DNA of 7,503 bases from Weeksellaceae bacterium (GTDB lineage Bacteria; Bacteroidota; Bacteroidia; Flavobacteriales; Weeksellaceae), in the NCBI GenBank assembly GCA_028698395.1, contig JAQVDG010000091.1, positions 1 to 7,503 on the forward strand, written 5' to 3'. The notes beneath the pieces were generated by a model. It had not been told where the DNA came from. It saw nothing but the letters and a program-made list of their open reading frames with translations, and did not search any database. The position numbers and the translations under genes are program-made. Shown piece after piece: positions 1 to 5,154 of this stretch. Position 1 is the first letter of the stretch, and each line of letters opens with the position of its first letter.

Positions 1-663
1 ACCATCGCCCCAAGGTGAAGACCAACGCATAATATGTGCTGGTGAAGCATTTTTCCAAAGTGCAAAATCCACCGGATTTCTTTTTTCTCCCTGCCCATCT
101 AAATCACGGGTATTGTTGATTAAATCTTCAATATTTCTACGACTCAATTCACCATAATTCAATCCTTTTTTGTTGTAAGCTTCCACATCGAAATAAACCG
201 AACCATTGACTTCATACGCCATGCCCAAGTCAATGAGCTTTTGGGTCAATTCGATTTGCTCCACGATGTGACCGGTGGCAGTTGGCTCGATGGTCGGTGG
301 TAACGCATTGAAAGTTTCCAATACTTTGTGGAAATCCACCGTATATTTTTGGACAATTTCCATCGGTTCCAATTTTTCCAAACGAGATTGTTTCACAAAG
401 CGGTCGTTGTCCACATTTCCATCATCGGTTAAGTGACCCGCATCGGTAATATTTCTGACATAACGCACTTTGTAACCCAAATGAACCAAATAACGATAAA
501 CCATATCGAACGACAAAAAAGTACGCACATTACCCAAATGTACATTGCTATACACCGTTGGTCCACATACATACATGCCTACATGGTCTTTGTTGATGGG
601 AACAAATGTTTCTTTTTCTCCGCTAAGCGAATTATATACTTTTAAATTATTGGTTTTTATCAT
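1..663 (-). CDS. cysS: Cysteinyl-tRNA synthetase, N-terminal part (runs off left edge)
   Basis: Class I aminoacyl-tRNA synthetase that charges tRNA-Cys with cysteine in the cytoplasm. The reverse strand reads open from ATG at 663 for 221 codons to the window edge, so the C-terminal half or more is missing. The visible part is the start of the Rossmann catalytic domain. MYVCGPTVY (30-38) supplies the first zinc/cysteine-binding Cys (C33). HLGN (42-45) is the family's version of the HIGH signature. RNITDAGH follows at about 70-77. The last visible residues, WSSPWGDG, lie just before the expected PGWHxEC zinc-ligand motif. KMSKS would be further downstream. The start is firm because [13 protein letters not shown] is a normal beginning for the family. 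The gene starts 10 nt after the stop of the upstream PIN toxin gene, and no consensus promoter is visible in that gap. Identity is certain from the motifs; operon membership is inferred. Confidence 0.96.
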   Translation of the reverse strand, partial: MIKTNNLKVYNSLSGEKETFVPINKDHVGMYVCGPTVYSNVHLGNVRTFLSFDMVYRYLVHLGYKVRYVRNITDAGHLTDDGNVDNDRFVKQSRLEKLEPMEIVQKYTVDFHKVLETFNALPPTIEPTATGHIVEQIELTQKLIDLGMAYEVNGSVYFDVEAYNKKGLNYGELSRRNIEDLINNTRDLDGQGEKRNPVDFALWKNASPAHIMRWSSPWGDG

Positions 664-673
664 GGGTGTTTTA

Positions 674-1087
674 TTAATTGATACTTAAAAATTCTTTTGC
701 ATTCATTACTGGAATTCGTGAATTCTTAAAATCTTTTCTGTTTCTTGTTATAATTAGGTCTAATTTGTTTTCAAGTGCCGTATAATACTGCAATCCATCT
801 TCAAAATCTAAAAAACCTTGGTCATTAATAGCCAAAGTAATCAATTTCTCATTTAAATCTAAAATAGAAACAATTAGCTTAAATTTTTTCAGAATTTCCC
901 TTGCCAGTTTAGGCGAAGAAGCTTTTTCAAGTATATAGTTTGTGTTAGCAAAAGATAGAGAAGAAAAATATAACTTCAATTTACTTTCATCTGCAAGAGA
1001 AAATAATAGAGACGCCTCCTTATAAAATGGTTCTCTTTGTGCAACTAAATCAATTGCAATATTAGTATCTATCAATATACTTTTCAT
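674..1087 (-). CDS. PIN-domain toxin, VapC-like (PIN_3 type)
   Basis: A 137-residue PIN-domain protein, probably the toxic ribonuclease of a type II toxin-antitoxin pair. Acidic residues that would coordinate the catalytic Mg/Mn ions are visible: D7 in LIDTN at the N-terminus, E54 in YILEK, the acidic cluster D94/E96/D97 in [11 protein letters not shown], and D119 in the C-terminal TRNRKDF. The layout, with REPF after the first strand and FEDxLQY plus TRNxKDF, matches the PIN_3 (PF13470) group better than classical short VapC. The ATG overlaps the stop of the antitoxin gene by 4 nt (ATGA, 1084-1087), so translation is probably coupled. The usual VapC cleavage targets are tRNA or rRNA, but the target here cannot be read from sequence. 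All catalytic positions appear intact, so the toxin is probably functional. cysS begins 10 nt after its stop. Confidence 0.88.
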   Translation of the reverse strand: MKSILIDTNIAIDLVAQREPFYKEASLLFSLADESKLKLYFSSLSFANTNYILEKASSPKLAREILKKFKLIVSILDLNEKLITLAINDQGFLDFEDGLQYYTALENKLDLIITRNRKDFKNSRIPVMNAKEFLSIN

Positions 1088-1332
1088 TTGTTTTTCTCTG
1101 TGAGAATTTCACTTAACTCTTTCTTGTAATCGAAACCCTTCGGCAAATTGATGACTCCTGACAAACTTTTCACCAAAGGTGTAATTTCCGTTTCCTTTTT
1201 GTCTTGTTTTGAAGTTAAAGAATTCAAATAATTTTCCACCAATTTTGAAATGCTTGTACCTGTTTTTTTTGCATAAGATTTCGCTGCCAAAATCGTACTC
1301 TCATCAATATTCAATGTTAATTTCGTGCTCAT
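1084..1332 (-). CDS. Antitoxin, ribbon-helix-helix type (DUF6364-like)
   Basis: An 82-residue protein that is probably the antitoxin of the PIN toxin encoded immediately downstream. The N-terminus (about 3-40) has the ribbon-helix-helix pattern: a beta strand KLTLNID, a helix STILAAKSYAKKTG, a turn, and a second helix SISKLVENYLNSL. This fold normally dimerises and binds an operator. The charged C-terminal half (about 42-82, including ITPLVKSLSGV and YKKELSEIL) would be the segment that wraps and blocks the toxin. The sequence resembles DUF6364-type Bacteroidota antitoxins. The order is antitoxin then toxin with a 4-nt overlap, as in vapBC operons. A TAnnTTTG promoter and an imperfect inverted repeat lie just upstream, fitting autoregulation. 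The function is inferred from fold and context; no toxin-binding residues can be named with confidence. Confidence 0.85.
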   Translation of the reverse strand: MSTKLTLNIDESTILAAKSYAKKTGTSISKLVENYLNSLTSKQDKKETEITPLVKSLSGVINLPKGFDYKKELSEILTEKNK

Positions 1333-1348
1333 CTTAATATTATTTTAT

Positions 1349-1376
1349 TACGTACAAATATAATAAATTACACGTA
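1349..1376 (-). promoter_or_regulatory. Candidate promoter and operator of the toxin-antitoxin module
   Basis: On the minus strand TATATTTG (1355-1362) is an exact match to the Bacteroidota -7 element TAnnTTTG. A TTG at 1383-1385 sits 20 nt upstream as a possible -33 element. The expected start of transcription is about 17 nt before the antitoxin ATG. An imperfect inverted repeat with ends TACGT...ACGTA spans 1349-1376 (arms TACGTGTAA and TTGTACGTA, 7 of 9 positions complementary) and covers the -7 element. This is a sensible operator position for a ribbon-helix-helix antitoxin. Promoter and operator roles are inference. Confidence 0.5.
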
Positions 1377-1394
1377 GAAATTCAATACATTAAT

Positions 1395-2072
1395 TTACAC
1401 ATTAAACTTCGTTCTCACACCGATATAATGCAAAAATTCTCTTCTAGTCGTTGGGTCGGTAGCGAATACACCACCTAATTCTGCGGTAACGGTGCTGCTG
1501 TCGATGTCGCGGATTCCTCTTGAATTTACACATAAATGCTTGGCATCAATCACACAAGCCACATCCAAAGTTCCCAAAGATTCTTGCATCGCTTTCACGA
1601 TTTGCATGGTCAAACGCTCTTGAACTTGCGGGCGTTTAGCAAAATAATCTACAATTCTATTCATTTTGGACAAACCAATTACTCTTCCGCTTGAAATATA
1701 GCCAATATGTGCTTTTCCTACAATTGGTAAGAAATGATGTTCGCAGGTAGAATAAACCACAATGTCTTTTTCTACCAACATTTGGTTGTATTTGTACTTA
1801 TTTTCAAAAGTTGACATTTTGGGTTTTTTATCGGGACGTAATCCTCCAAAAATCTCATTAACAAACATTTTCGCAACTCGTTTTGGGGTTCCCTTCAAGC
1901 TGTCATCCGTTAAATCCAATCCCAAAGTTGTCATGATTTTAGTGAAATCTGCTTCAATTGATTTGATTTTTTCTTCATCTGTTTTATCAAAAGCATCTGC
2001 TCTCAACGGTGTGTTACCACTACTCAAAACATGATCGTCGCCTATTTCGTCGTATAATTCGTTTTCTGACAT
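1395..2072 (-). CDS. folE: GTP cyclohydrolase I
   Basis: Converts GTP to 7,8-dihydroneopterin triphosphate, the first step of tetrahydrofolate/pterin synthesis, as a cytoplasmic homodecamer. The 225-residue length fits the family. Zinc ligands C110 and H113 are in STCEHHFLPIVGKAH, and the third, C181, is in DAKHLCV. H112 and H179, expected in catalysis, are present, as is the RPQVQERLT segment (147-155) that binds the purine. GTPKRVAKMF (61-70) is the conserved helix of the catalytic domain. The acidic N-terminal 30 residues are variable in the family. The chosen ATG gives a normal N-terminus (MSENELYDEIGDD) and is preceded by an A/T-rich leader. The gene is separated by 102 bp from the PAP2 gene upstream and by 62 bp from the antitoxin gene downstream. 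No terminator is obvious after it. Confidence 0.97.
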   Translation of the reverse strand: MSENELYDEIGDDHVLSSGNTPLRADAFDKTDEEKIKSIEADFTKIMTTLGLDLTDDSLKGTPKRVAKMFVNEIFGGLRPDKKPKMSTFENKYKYNQMLVEKDIVVYSTCEHHFLPIVGKAHIGYISSGRVIGLSKMNRIVDYFAKRPQVQERLTMQIVKAMQESLGTLDVACVIDAKHLCVNSRGIRDIDSSTVTAELGGVFATDPTTRREFLHYIGVRTKFNV

Positions 2073-2093
2073 TATAATTATTTTAAATGATTA

Positions 2094-2101
2094 CAAATTT
2101 A
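2094..2101 (-). promoter_or_regulatory. Candidate -7 element of folE
   Basis: The minus strand reads TAAATTTG, an exact TAnnTTTG match, 21 nt before the folE ATG. No good TTG at -33 spacing was found, so support rests on the -7 match and its position. Confidence 0.4.
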
Positions 2102-2174
2102 TTGAAAGCAATTTGAATTTAGGGTATGAATAGTGTGGATTTCGCTTTTATCTTGTTATTCTGACAAGTAAAAA

Positions 2175-2840
2175 TCAAGCTTTTTTAGAAGGAAAAACTT
2201 TTTTATCAAGCAGTGAATGAGAAAAATTCCAAACTAAATAATAAGTCAAAATAGCAAAAAACAAGCCCAAAAAGCTTCCACCAATGGTATCAATTACAAA
2301 ATGTTTGGACAAATAAACTCTTCCTATCGCTACCAAGCCGGTCAATCCACAAATAAGAAATTGAATTCCTCTGTTTTTAAAAATCAAACAAAGATAAAAA
2401 CAAAGAATGATAGCCAGAACACTATGTCCGGATGGAAAAGTATAAGGAATTTGTGATTCTACGCCGTCAATTAAACGTAATTCTACATTTTTCAATTCAA
2501 AATAATAAGTAGGGCGATGACCGTGTACGAAAAAAGTACGCTTAATCAAAGTTCCGATTAAACTGGAGGAAATAATCGCTAAAGAAAGAAATGCAAAATC
2601 CCGCCATGTACGAGTAAAAATAATATAGAATGAAATACCGATTAACACATAGGTTGTGGCAACATCCGTATAGTATTTAAAAAATTCATCGAAAAACGAG
2701 TTATGAAAATGCTGATTGAAATACAAATGAAGCTCATCTTTTCCAAAATAAGCAATAGCCAGCAAACCTGTGAAATTAATCACAAAAAAGGCCAGAAAAA
2801 AAGGCCATTGCCACTTTACTAAATCTCTTTGTGAGTCCAT
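2175..2840 (-). CDS. PAP2-family membrane phosphatase
   Basis: A 221-residue integral membrane protein of the PAP2/type 2 phosphatidic acid phosphatase superfamily. Substrates in this family include undecaprenyl pyrophosphate, phosphatidic acid, phosphatidylglycerophosphate and lipid A phosphates; which applies here cannot be told from sequence. Hydrophobic segments lie at about 12-32, 61-76, 82-98, 139-155, 159-176 and 186-204. The three signature motifs are present: a K/R-rich segment ending in HRP (K100/R101 to R109-P110), PSGH at 136-139, and R174-x5-H180-x3-D184, which supplies the nucleophilic histidine and its aspartate partner. The long extramembrane stretch between the first two motifs (110-135) is normal. 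In the first motif the lysine is farther from RP than in the textbook K-x6-RP. It lies between rng and folE on the same strand with gaps of 76 and 102 bp, so co-transcription is possible but not shown. Confidence 0.9.
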   Translation of the reverse strand: MDSQRDLVKWQWPFFLAFFVINFTGLLAIAYFGKDELHLYFNQHFHNSFFDEFFKYYTDVATTYVLIGISFYIIFTRTWRDFAFLSLAIISSSLIGTLIKRTFFVHGHRPTYYFELKNVELRLIDGVESQIPYTFPSGHSVLAIILCFYLCLIFKNRGIQFLICGLTGLVAIGRVYLSKHFVIDTIGGSFLGLFFAILTYYLVWNFSHSLLDKKVFPSKKA

Positions 2841-2916
2841 TTTAAATTTGTGGCAAATTAAGTAAAAAAATCAGTTTTAGGAAAATTAAAATTATGTGTA
2901 CTATTTTTCCCCATTT

Positions 2917-4485
2917 TTAATTCGATTCGTTATACAAAGTGTTGTTTTTATTTAGAAAATTAAACTGAAGATATTTGTAGGAATCCCGAGATACAATTTT
3001 CACCCATTTTTTATATTTGAGGTACCACTTTTGACGAATACTGGGCAATCCCTTAGTCAAATAAGCTGCTACAAAAGGATGAACGTGCAGTGATATATCT
3101 TGGATTTTCTTTCCTTTTGTTTCTAAAATTGTTTTTAGAATTTGTTCCATTCTGTTAATTAAAACAATAGGAGCTTCTACTCTTTCACCTTGAGGATTAG
3201 GGTTTTCTTCTTTTGTAACAATACTCAATTCAGGTCGAACTCTTTGTCTTGTAATCTGAATTAGACCAAACTTACTGGGAGGTAAAATTTTATGTTTTGC
3301 TTTATCTTTTTGCATTTCACTTTTTAAATGATCATAAAGTTCAATTTTATGAGCATTTACCGTCATATCAATAAAATCCACCACAATGATTCCTCCCATA
3401 TCGCGCAAACGTAATTGGCGAGCAATTTCCGTAGCTGCGATTTTGTTGACCGTCAAGGCAGAATCTTCTTGATTGGCAGAAGTTCTGGAAATATTTCCTG
3501 AATTTACGTCAACCACATGAAGAGCTTCGGTGTGTTCAATCACCAAATAAGCTCCTTTGGATTGAGGAATGGTTACATTTTTGCCAAAAGCAAATTTTAT
3601 CTGGCGTTCAATTCCTGCTTGCTCAAACAGAGGAACCTCACCCGGAATAACCGTTTTAACAATTTTTGATTTTCCCGGTGCGATGATATTGAGATATTCT
3701 TTCATATCATTGGCCAATTCCTCATCATCAACGGTAATTTTTACAAACTCCTCACTGAAATTATCTCTTAAAATAGCAGAAGCTCTATCCATTTCGTTTA
3801 ATAATTTTATCGGAATTTTCTTCTTTTGAATGTTTTTGAATAAAGTTTGCCATTTATTCATCAGATAATTCAAATCTGCATGCAATTCTGCTACTTTTTT
3901 TTCTTCGGCAACCGTTCGGATAATAATACCAAAACCTTCCGGTTTAATACTTTCAATTAAAGTCGTTAACCGGTCTTTTTCTGATTTGGATTTTATTTTT
4001 TGTGAAACCGATACTTTATCCGAAAAGGGAACAAGAATCAAGTAACGACCGGCAATTGATATTTCGGAAGTAATTCTTGGCCCTTTTGTATGAATAGGTT
4101 CTTTTGTTATCTGAATTAGAATTTGATCACCCGGCGACAAAACAGTGTCGATTGTTCCGTCTTTTTTTATTGCTTCTTCTTTCTGAAATGATTTTAATCC
4201 AGGTGTTTTAAACTTTCCCTTACCCACTAACTGTGTGTAAACCAAAGAAGAACGAACATTTGGACCTAAGTCATGATAATGTAAAAAAGCATCTTTTGAA
4301 TAGCCTATATCCACAAAGGCAGCATTCAAACTTGGTGCTAACTTTTTTACTTTTCCAAGATACATATCGCCCACCGCAAAGTTCAAATCCAAATGTTCCT
4401 TATGGAGTTCCATTAATCGTCCTTCTTCTAACAGAGCGATTTGAACGGAGTCTTCACCGGAAGAAACAAGAAGTTCTTTATCCAT
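2917..4485 (-). CDS. rng: Ribonuclease E/G family endoribonuclease (RNase G)
   Basis: A 522-residue endoribonuclease of the RNase E/G family, acting in mRNA decay and rRNA/tRNA maturation. An S1 RNA-binding domain covers roughly 36-135 (VGDMYLGKVKKLAPSLNAAF at its start). GIIIRTVAE (186-194) belongs to the 5'-sensor/RNase H-like region. The catalytic metal-binding aspartates are D326 in VVDVNSG and D370 in IVVDFIDM, spaced like D303 and D346 of E. coli RNase E. The protein ends soon after the catalytic core, without the long disordered degradosome scaffold of RNase E, so RNase G is the better name. The CPxC zinc-link expected soon after the TRQRVRPE segment (412-419) is absent; an EENPNP loop is there instead, as I recall for Bacteroidota homologues. 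MDKELLVSS is a typical family start. The gene lies downstream of hup and the small basic gene but is separated by hairpins and probably has its own promoter. Confidence 0.95.
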   Translation of the reverse strand: MDKELLVSSGEDSVQIALLEEGRLMELHKEHLDLNFAVGDMYLGKVKKLAPSLNAAFVDIGYSKDAFLHYHDLGPNVRSSLVYTQLVGKGKFKTPGLKSFQKEEAIKKDGTIDTVLSPGDQILIQITKEPIHTKGPRITSEISIAGRYLILVPFSDKVSVSQKIKSKSEKDRLTTLIESIKPEGFGIIIRTVAEEKKVAELHADLNYLMNKWQTLFKNIQKKKIPIKLLNEMDRASAILRDNFSEEFVKITVDDEELANDMKEYLNIIAPGKSKIVKTVIPGEVPLFEQAGIERQIKFAFGKNVTIPQSKGAYLVIEHTEALHVVDVNSGNISRTSANQEDSALTVNKIAATEIARQLRLRDMGGIIVVDFIDMTVNAHKIELYDHLKSEMQKDKAKHKILPPSKFGLIQITRQRVRPELSIVTKEENPNPQGERVEAPIVLINRMEQILKTILETKGKKIQDISLHVHPFVAAYLTKGLPSIRQKWYLKYKKWVKIVSRDSYKYLQFNFLNKNNTLYNESN

Positions 4486-4520
4486 TACAAAAAATTATAC
4501 CGATTAAACAAACAACAAAA

Positions 4521-4552
4521 GCACTTTCCTTTAATTGCTTATTGGAAAGTGC
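4521..4552. terminator. Stem-loop in the rng upstream region, terminator-like
   Basis: A perfect 9-bp inverted repeat, GCACTTTCC (4521-4529) and GGAAAGTGC (4544-4552), encloses a 14-nt loop. On the plus strand it is followed by G and then eight T (4554-4561), a textbook intrinsic terminator shape. On the minus strand, the direction of every nearby gene, it is preceded by an A-tract and followed by TTTTGTTGTTTG, so it could also work in that direction. It ends 36 nt before the rng ATG. It is therefore either a second terminator for the hup transcript or a structure inside the rng 5' leader. The stem itself is certain; the role is not. Confidence 0.6.
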
Positions 4553-4593
4553 GTTTTTTTTCCAAAACAATGAGTCAATAAAATATTTAATAA

Positions 4594-4614
4594 AACTTAT
4601 TCATAAAATAAGTT
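4594..4614. repeat. Short perfect inverted repeat upstream of rng
   Basis: AACTTATT (4594-4601) and AATAAGTT (4607-4614) form a perfect 8-bp AT-rich inverted repeat with a 5-nt loop. It sits immediately downstream, in the rng direction, of a TAnnTTTG element and would overlap the predicted transcription start. It could be an operator, a weak 5' hairpin, or chance in AT-rich DNA. Confidence 0.4.
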
Positions 4615-4615
4615 C

Positions 4616-4623
4616 CAAATTTA
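4616..4623 (-). promoter_or_regulatory. Candidate -7 element of rng
   Basis: The minus strand reads TAAATTTG, an exact TAnnTTTG match, with a TTG at 4645-4647 about 21 nt upstream. If used, the rng leader would be about 125 nt and would carry the stem-loop at 4521-4552. The -33 candidate lies inside the hairpin at 4631-4655. Confidence 0.4.
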
Positions 4624-4630
4624 TTGACTA

Positions 4631-4655
4631 AAAACCAACTAAATCAATTGGTTTT
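4631..4655 (-). terminator. Probable terminator of the hup transcript
   Basis: The minus strand reads AAAACCAA, a 9-nt loop, then TTGGTTTT followed by one more T, beginning 9 nt after the stop codon of the small basic gene. The 8-bp perfect stem with T-rich 3' side fits a weak intrinsic terminator. Only four G-C-type base pairs are possible at most in such a stem, so efficiency is uncertain. Confidence 0.5.
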
Positions 4656-4663
4656 CACTATTC

Positions 4664-4756
4664 TTATTTTTTCTTTTTGTGTCGGTTTAATCTACGTCTT
4701 TTTTTACGTTTGTGGGTTGCCACTTTATGTCTTTTTCTCTTTTTTCCGCTTGGCAT
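4664..4756 (-). CDS. 30-residue very basic protein, AURKAIP1/COX24 (DUF1713)-like, probable ribosomal protein
   Basis: A 31-codon reading frame starting MPSGKKRKRHKVATHKRKK and ending in NRHKKKK then TAA. More than half of the residues are Lys, Arg or His and there are no acidic residues, as in tiny ribosomal proteins that thread through rRNA. The sequence resembles the short Bacteroidota proteins assigned to the AURKAIP1/COX24 C-terminal domain family. That family also contains the small mycobacterial 30S protein bS22, from established knowledge. The ATG lies 8 nt after the hup stop, so it is almost certainly co-transcribed with hup. A hairpin follows its stop. It is easily missed because of its length. 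That it is a real gene is likely from the composition, clean start and stop, and position; ribosomal location is inference. Confidence 0.82.
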   Translation of the reverse strand: MPSGKKRKRHKVATHKRKKRRRLNRHKKKK

Positions 4757-4764
4757 AATCTTAC

Positions 4765-5055
4765 TTATTTAACTTTAACACTCGCTTTAACTCCTTCAAC
4801 AAATGTTTTTGCCGGTTTAAATGCAGGCACATAGTGCTCAGGAATGATAATAGAAGTTCCTTTAGAAATATTTCTCCCTGTTTTTTCTGCTCTTTTTTTA
4901 ACGATAAAAGAACCAAACCCTCTTAAATAAACATTTTCTCCGGACTCCATTGCGGATTTAACTTCTTCCATGAAGTGTTCTACAACTTTTTGAGTTTCTC
5001 CTTTTTCCAGTCCTAACTTGTTTGAGATGTTACTCACAATTTCTGCTTTCGTCAT
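4765..5055 (-). CDS. hup: HU-family DNA-binding protein
   Basis: A 96-residue nucleoid protein of the HU/IHF family that binds and bends DNA as a dimer. The N-terminal helical part (MTKAEIVSNISNKLGL to about 40) forms the dimer body. NVYLRGFGSFIVKKR (41-55) is the conserved beta-sheet signature. GRNISKGTSII (60-70) and IPEHYVPAFKPAK (71-83) form the DNA-clasping arm and its return strand. The length is about six residues beyond the E. coli proteins, with a basic VKASVKVK-type tail. At the arm tip the proline that intercalates into DNA in E. coli HU (RNP) is replaced by isoleucine (R61-N62-I63). The start is fixed by the standard MTKAEIV N-terminus. The gene is divergent from mutY and leads a two-gene unit with the 30-aa basic gene. 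The gene symbol is used in the family sense. Confidence 0.95.
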   Translation of the reverse strand: MTKAEIVSNISNKLGLEKGETQKVVEHFMEEVKSAMESGENVYLRGFGSFIVKKRAEKTGRNISKGTSIIIPEHYVPAFKPAKTFVEGVKASVKVK

Positions 5056-5075
5056 GATTAATATTATTTTGTTGC

Positions 5076-5083
5076 TAAATTTG
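5076..5083 (+). promoter_or_regulatory. Candidate -7 element of mutY
   Basis: The plus strand reads TAAATTTG, an exact TAnnTTTG match, 71 nt before the mutY ATG. No TTG lies at the right distance upstream, so this is a weak call. It would place the mutY start inside the hup 5' leader region. Confidence 0.3.
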
Positions 5084-5106
5084 TTTTTTTAAATATAAAA
5101 CGGGTG

Positions 5107-5114
5107 CAAATATA
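5107..5114 (-). promoter_or_regulatory. Candidate -7 element of hup
   Basis: The minus strand reads TATATTTG, an exact TAnnTTTG match, with a T-run ending in TTG (5131-5133) 16 nt upstream. Expected leader length is about 45 nt. This is the best promoter candidate in the hup-mutY gap. Confidence 0.5.
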
Positions 5115-5154
5115 AGTACTTGTAACTAAACAAAAAAGAAATAGTATTATATTT

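Noticed and set aside
433..645. Open frame of 70 codons on the plus strand at the left end
   Set aside because: It is fully antisense to cysS, whose catalytic motifs are read clearly on the other strand; its translation has no recognisable domain.
712..725. Tandem GAATTC palindromes two bases apart
   Set aside because: They fall in the coding sequence of the toxin C-terminus (around SRIPVMN) and are explained by codons; no second copy or repeat flank suggests an element end.
664..1394. Possibility that the toxin-antitoxin module is carried by an insertion sequence or has flanking direct repeats
   Set aside because: No transposase, terminal inverted repeats or target duplication was seen at the folE or cysS borders.
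1762..2034. Plus-strand frame inside folE
   Set aside because: Antisense to intact folE with all zinc ligands; no supporting start context or domain.
3569..3829. Plus-strand frame inside rng
   Set aside because: Antisense to intact rng; ends in a run of Phe codons that mirrors Lys codons of the real gene.
4233..4631. 132-codon plus-strand frame reaching from inside rng into the intergenic hairpin region
   Set aside because: It overlaps the rng 5' end in antisense and then runs through the hairpins; composition is irregular and no family is recognisable. It is most simply a chance frame.
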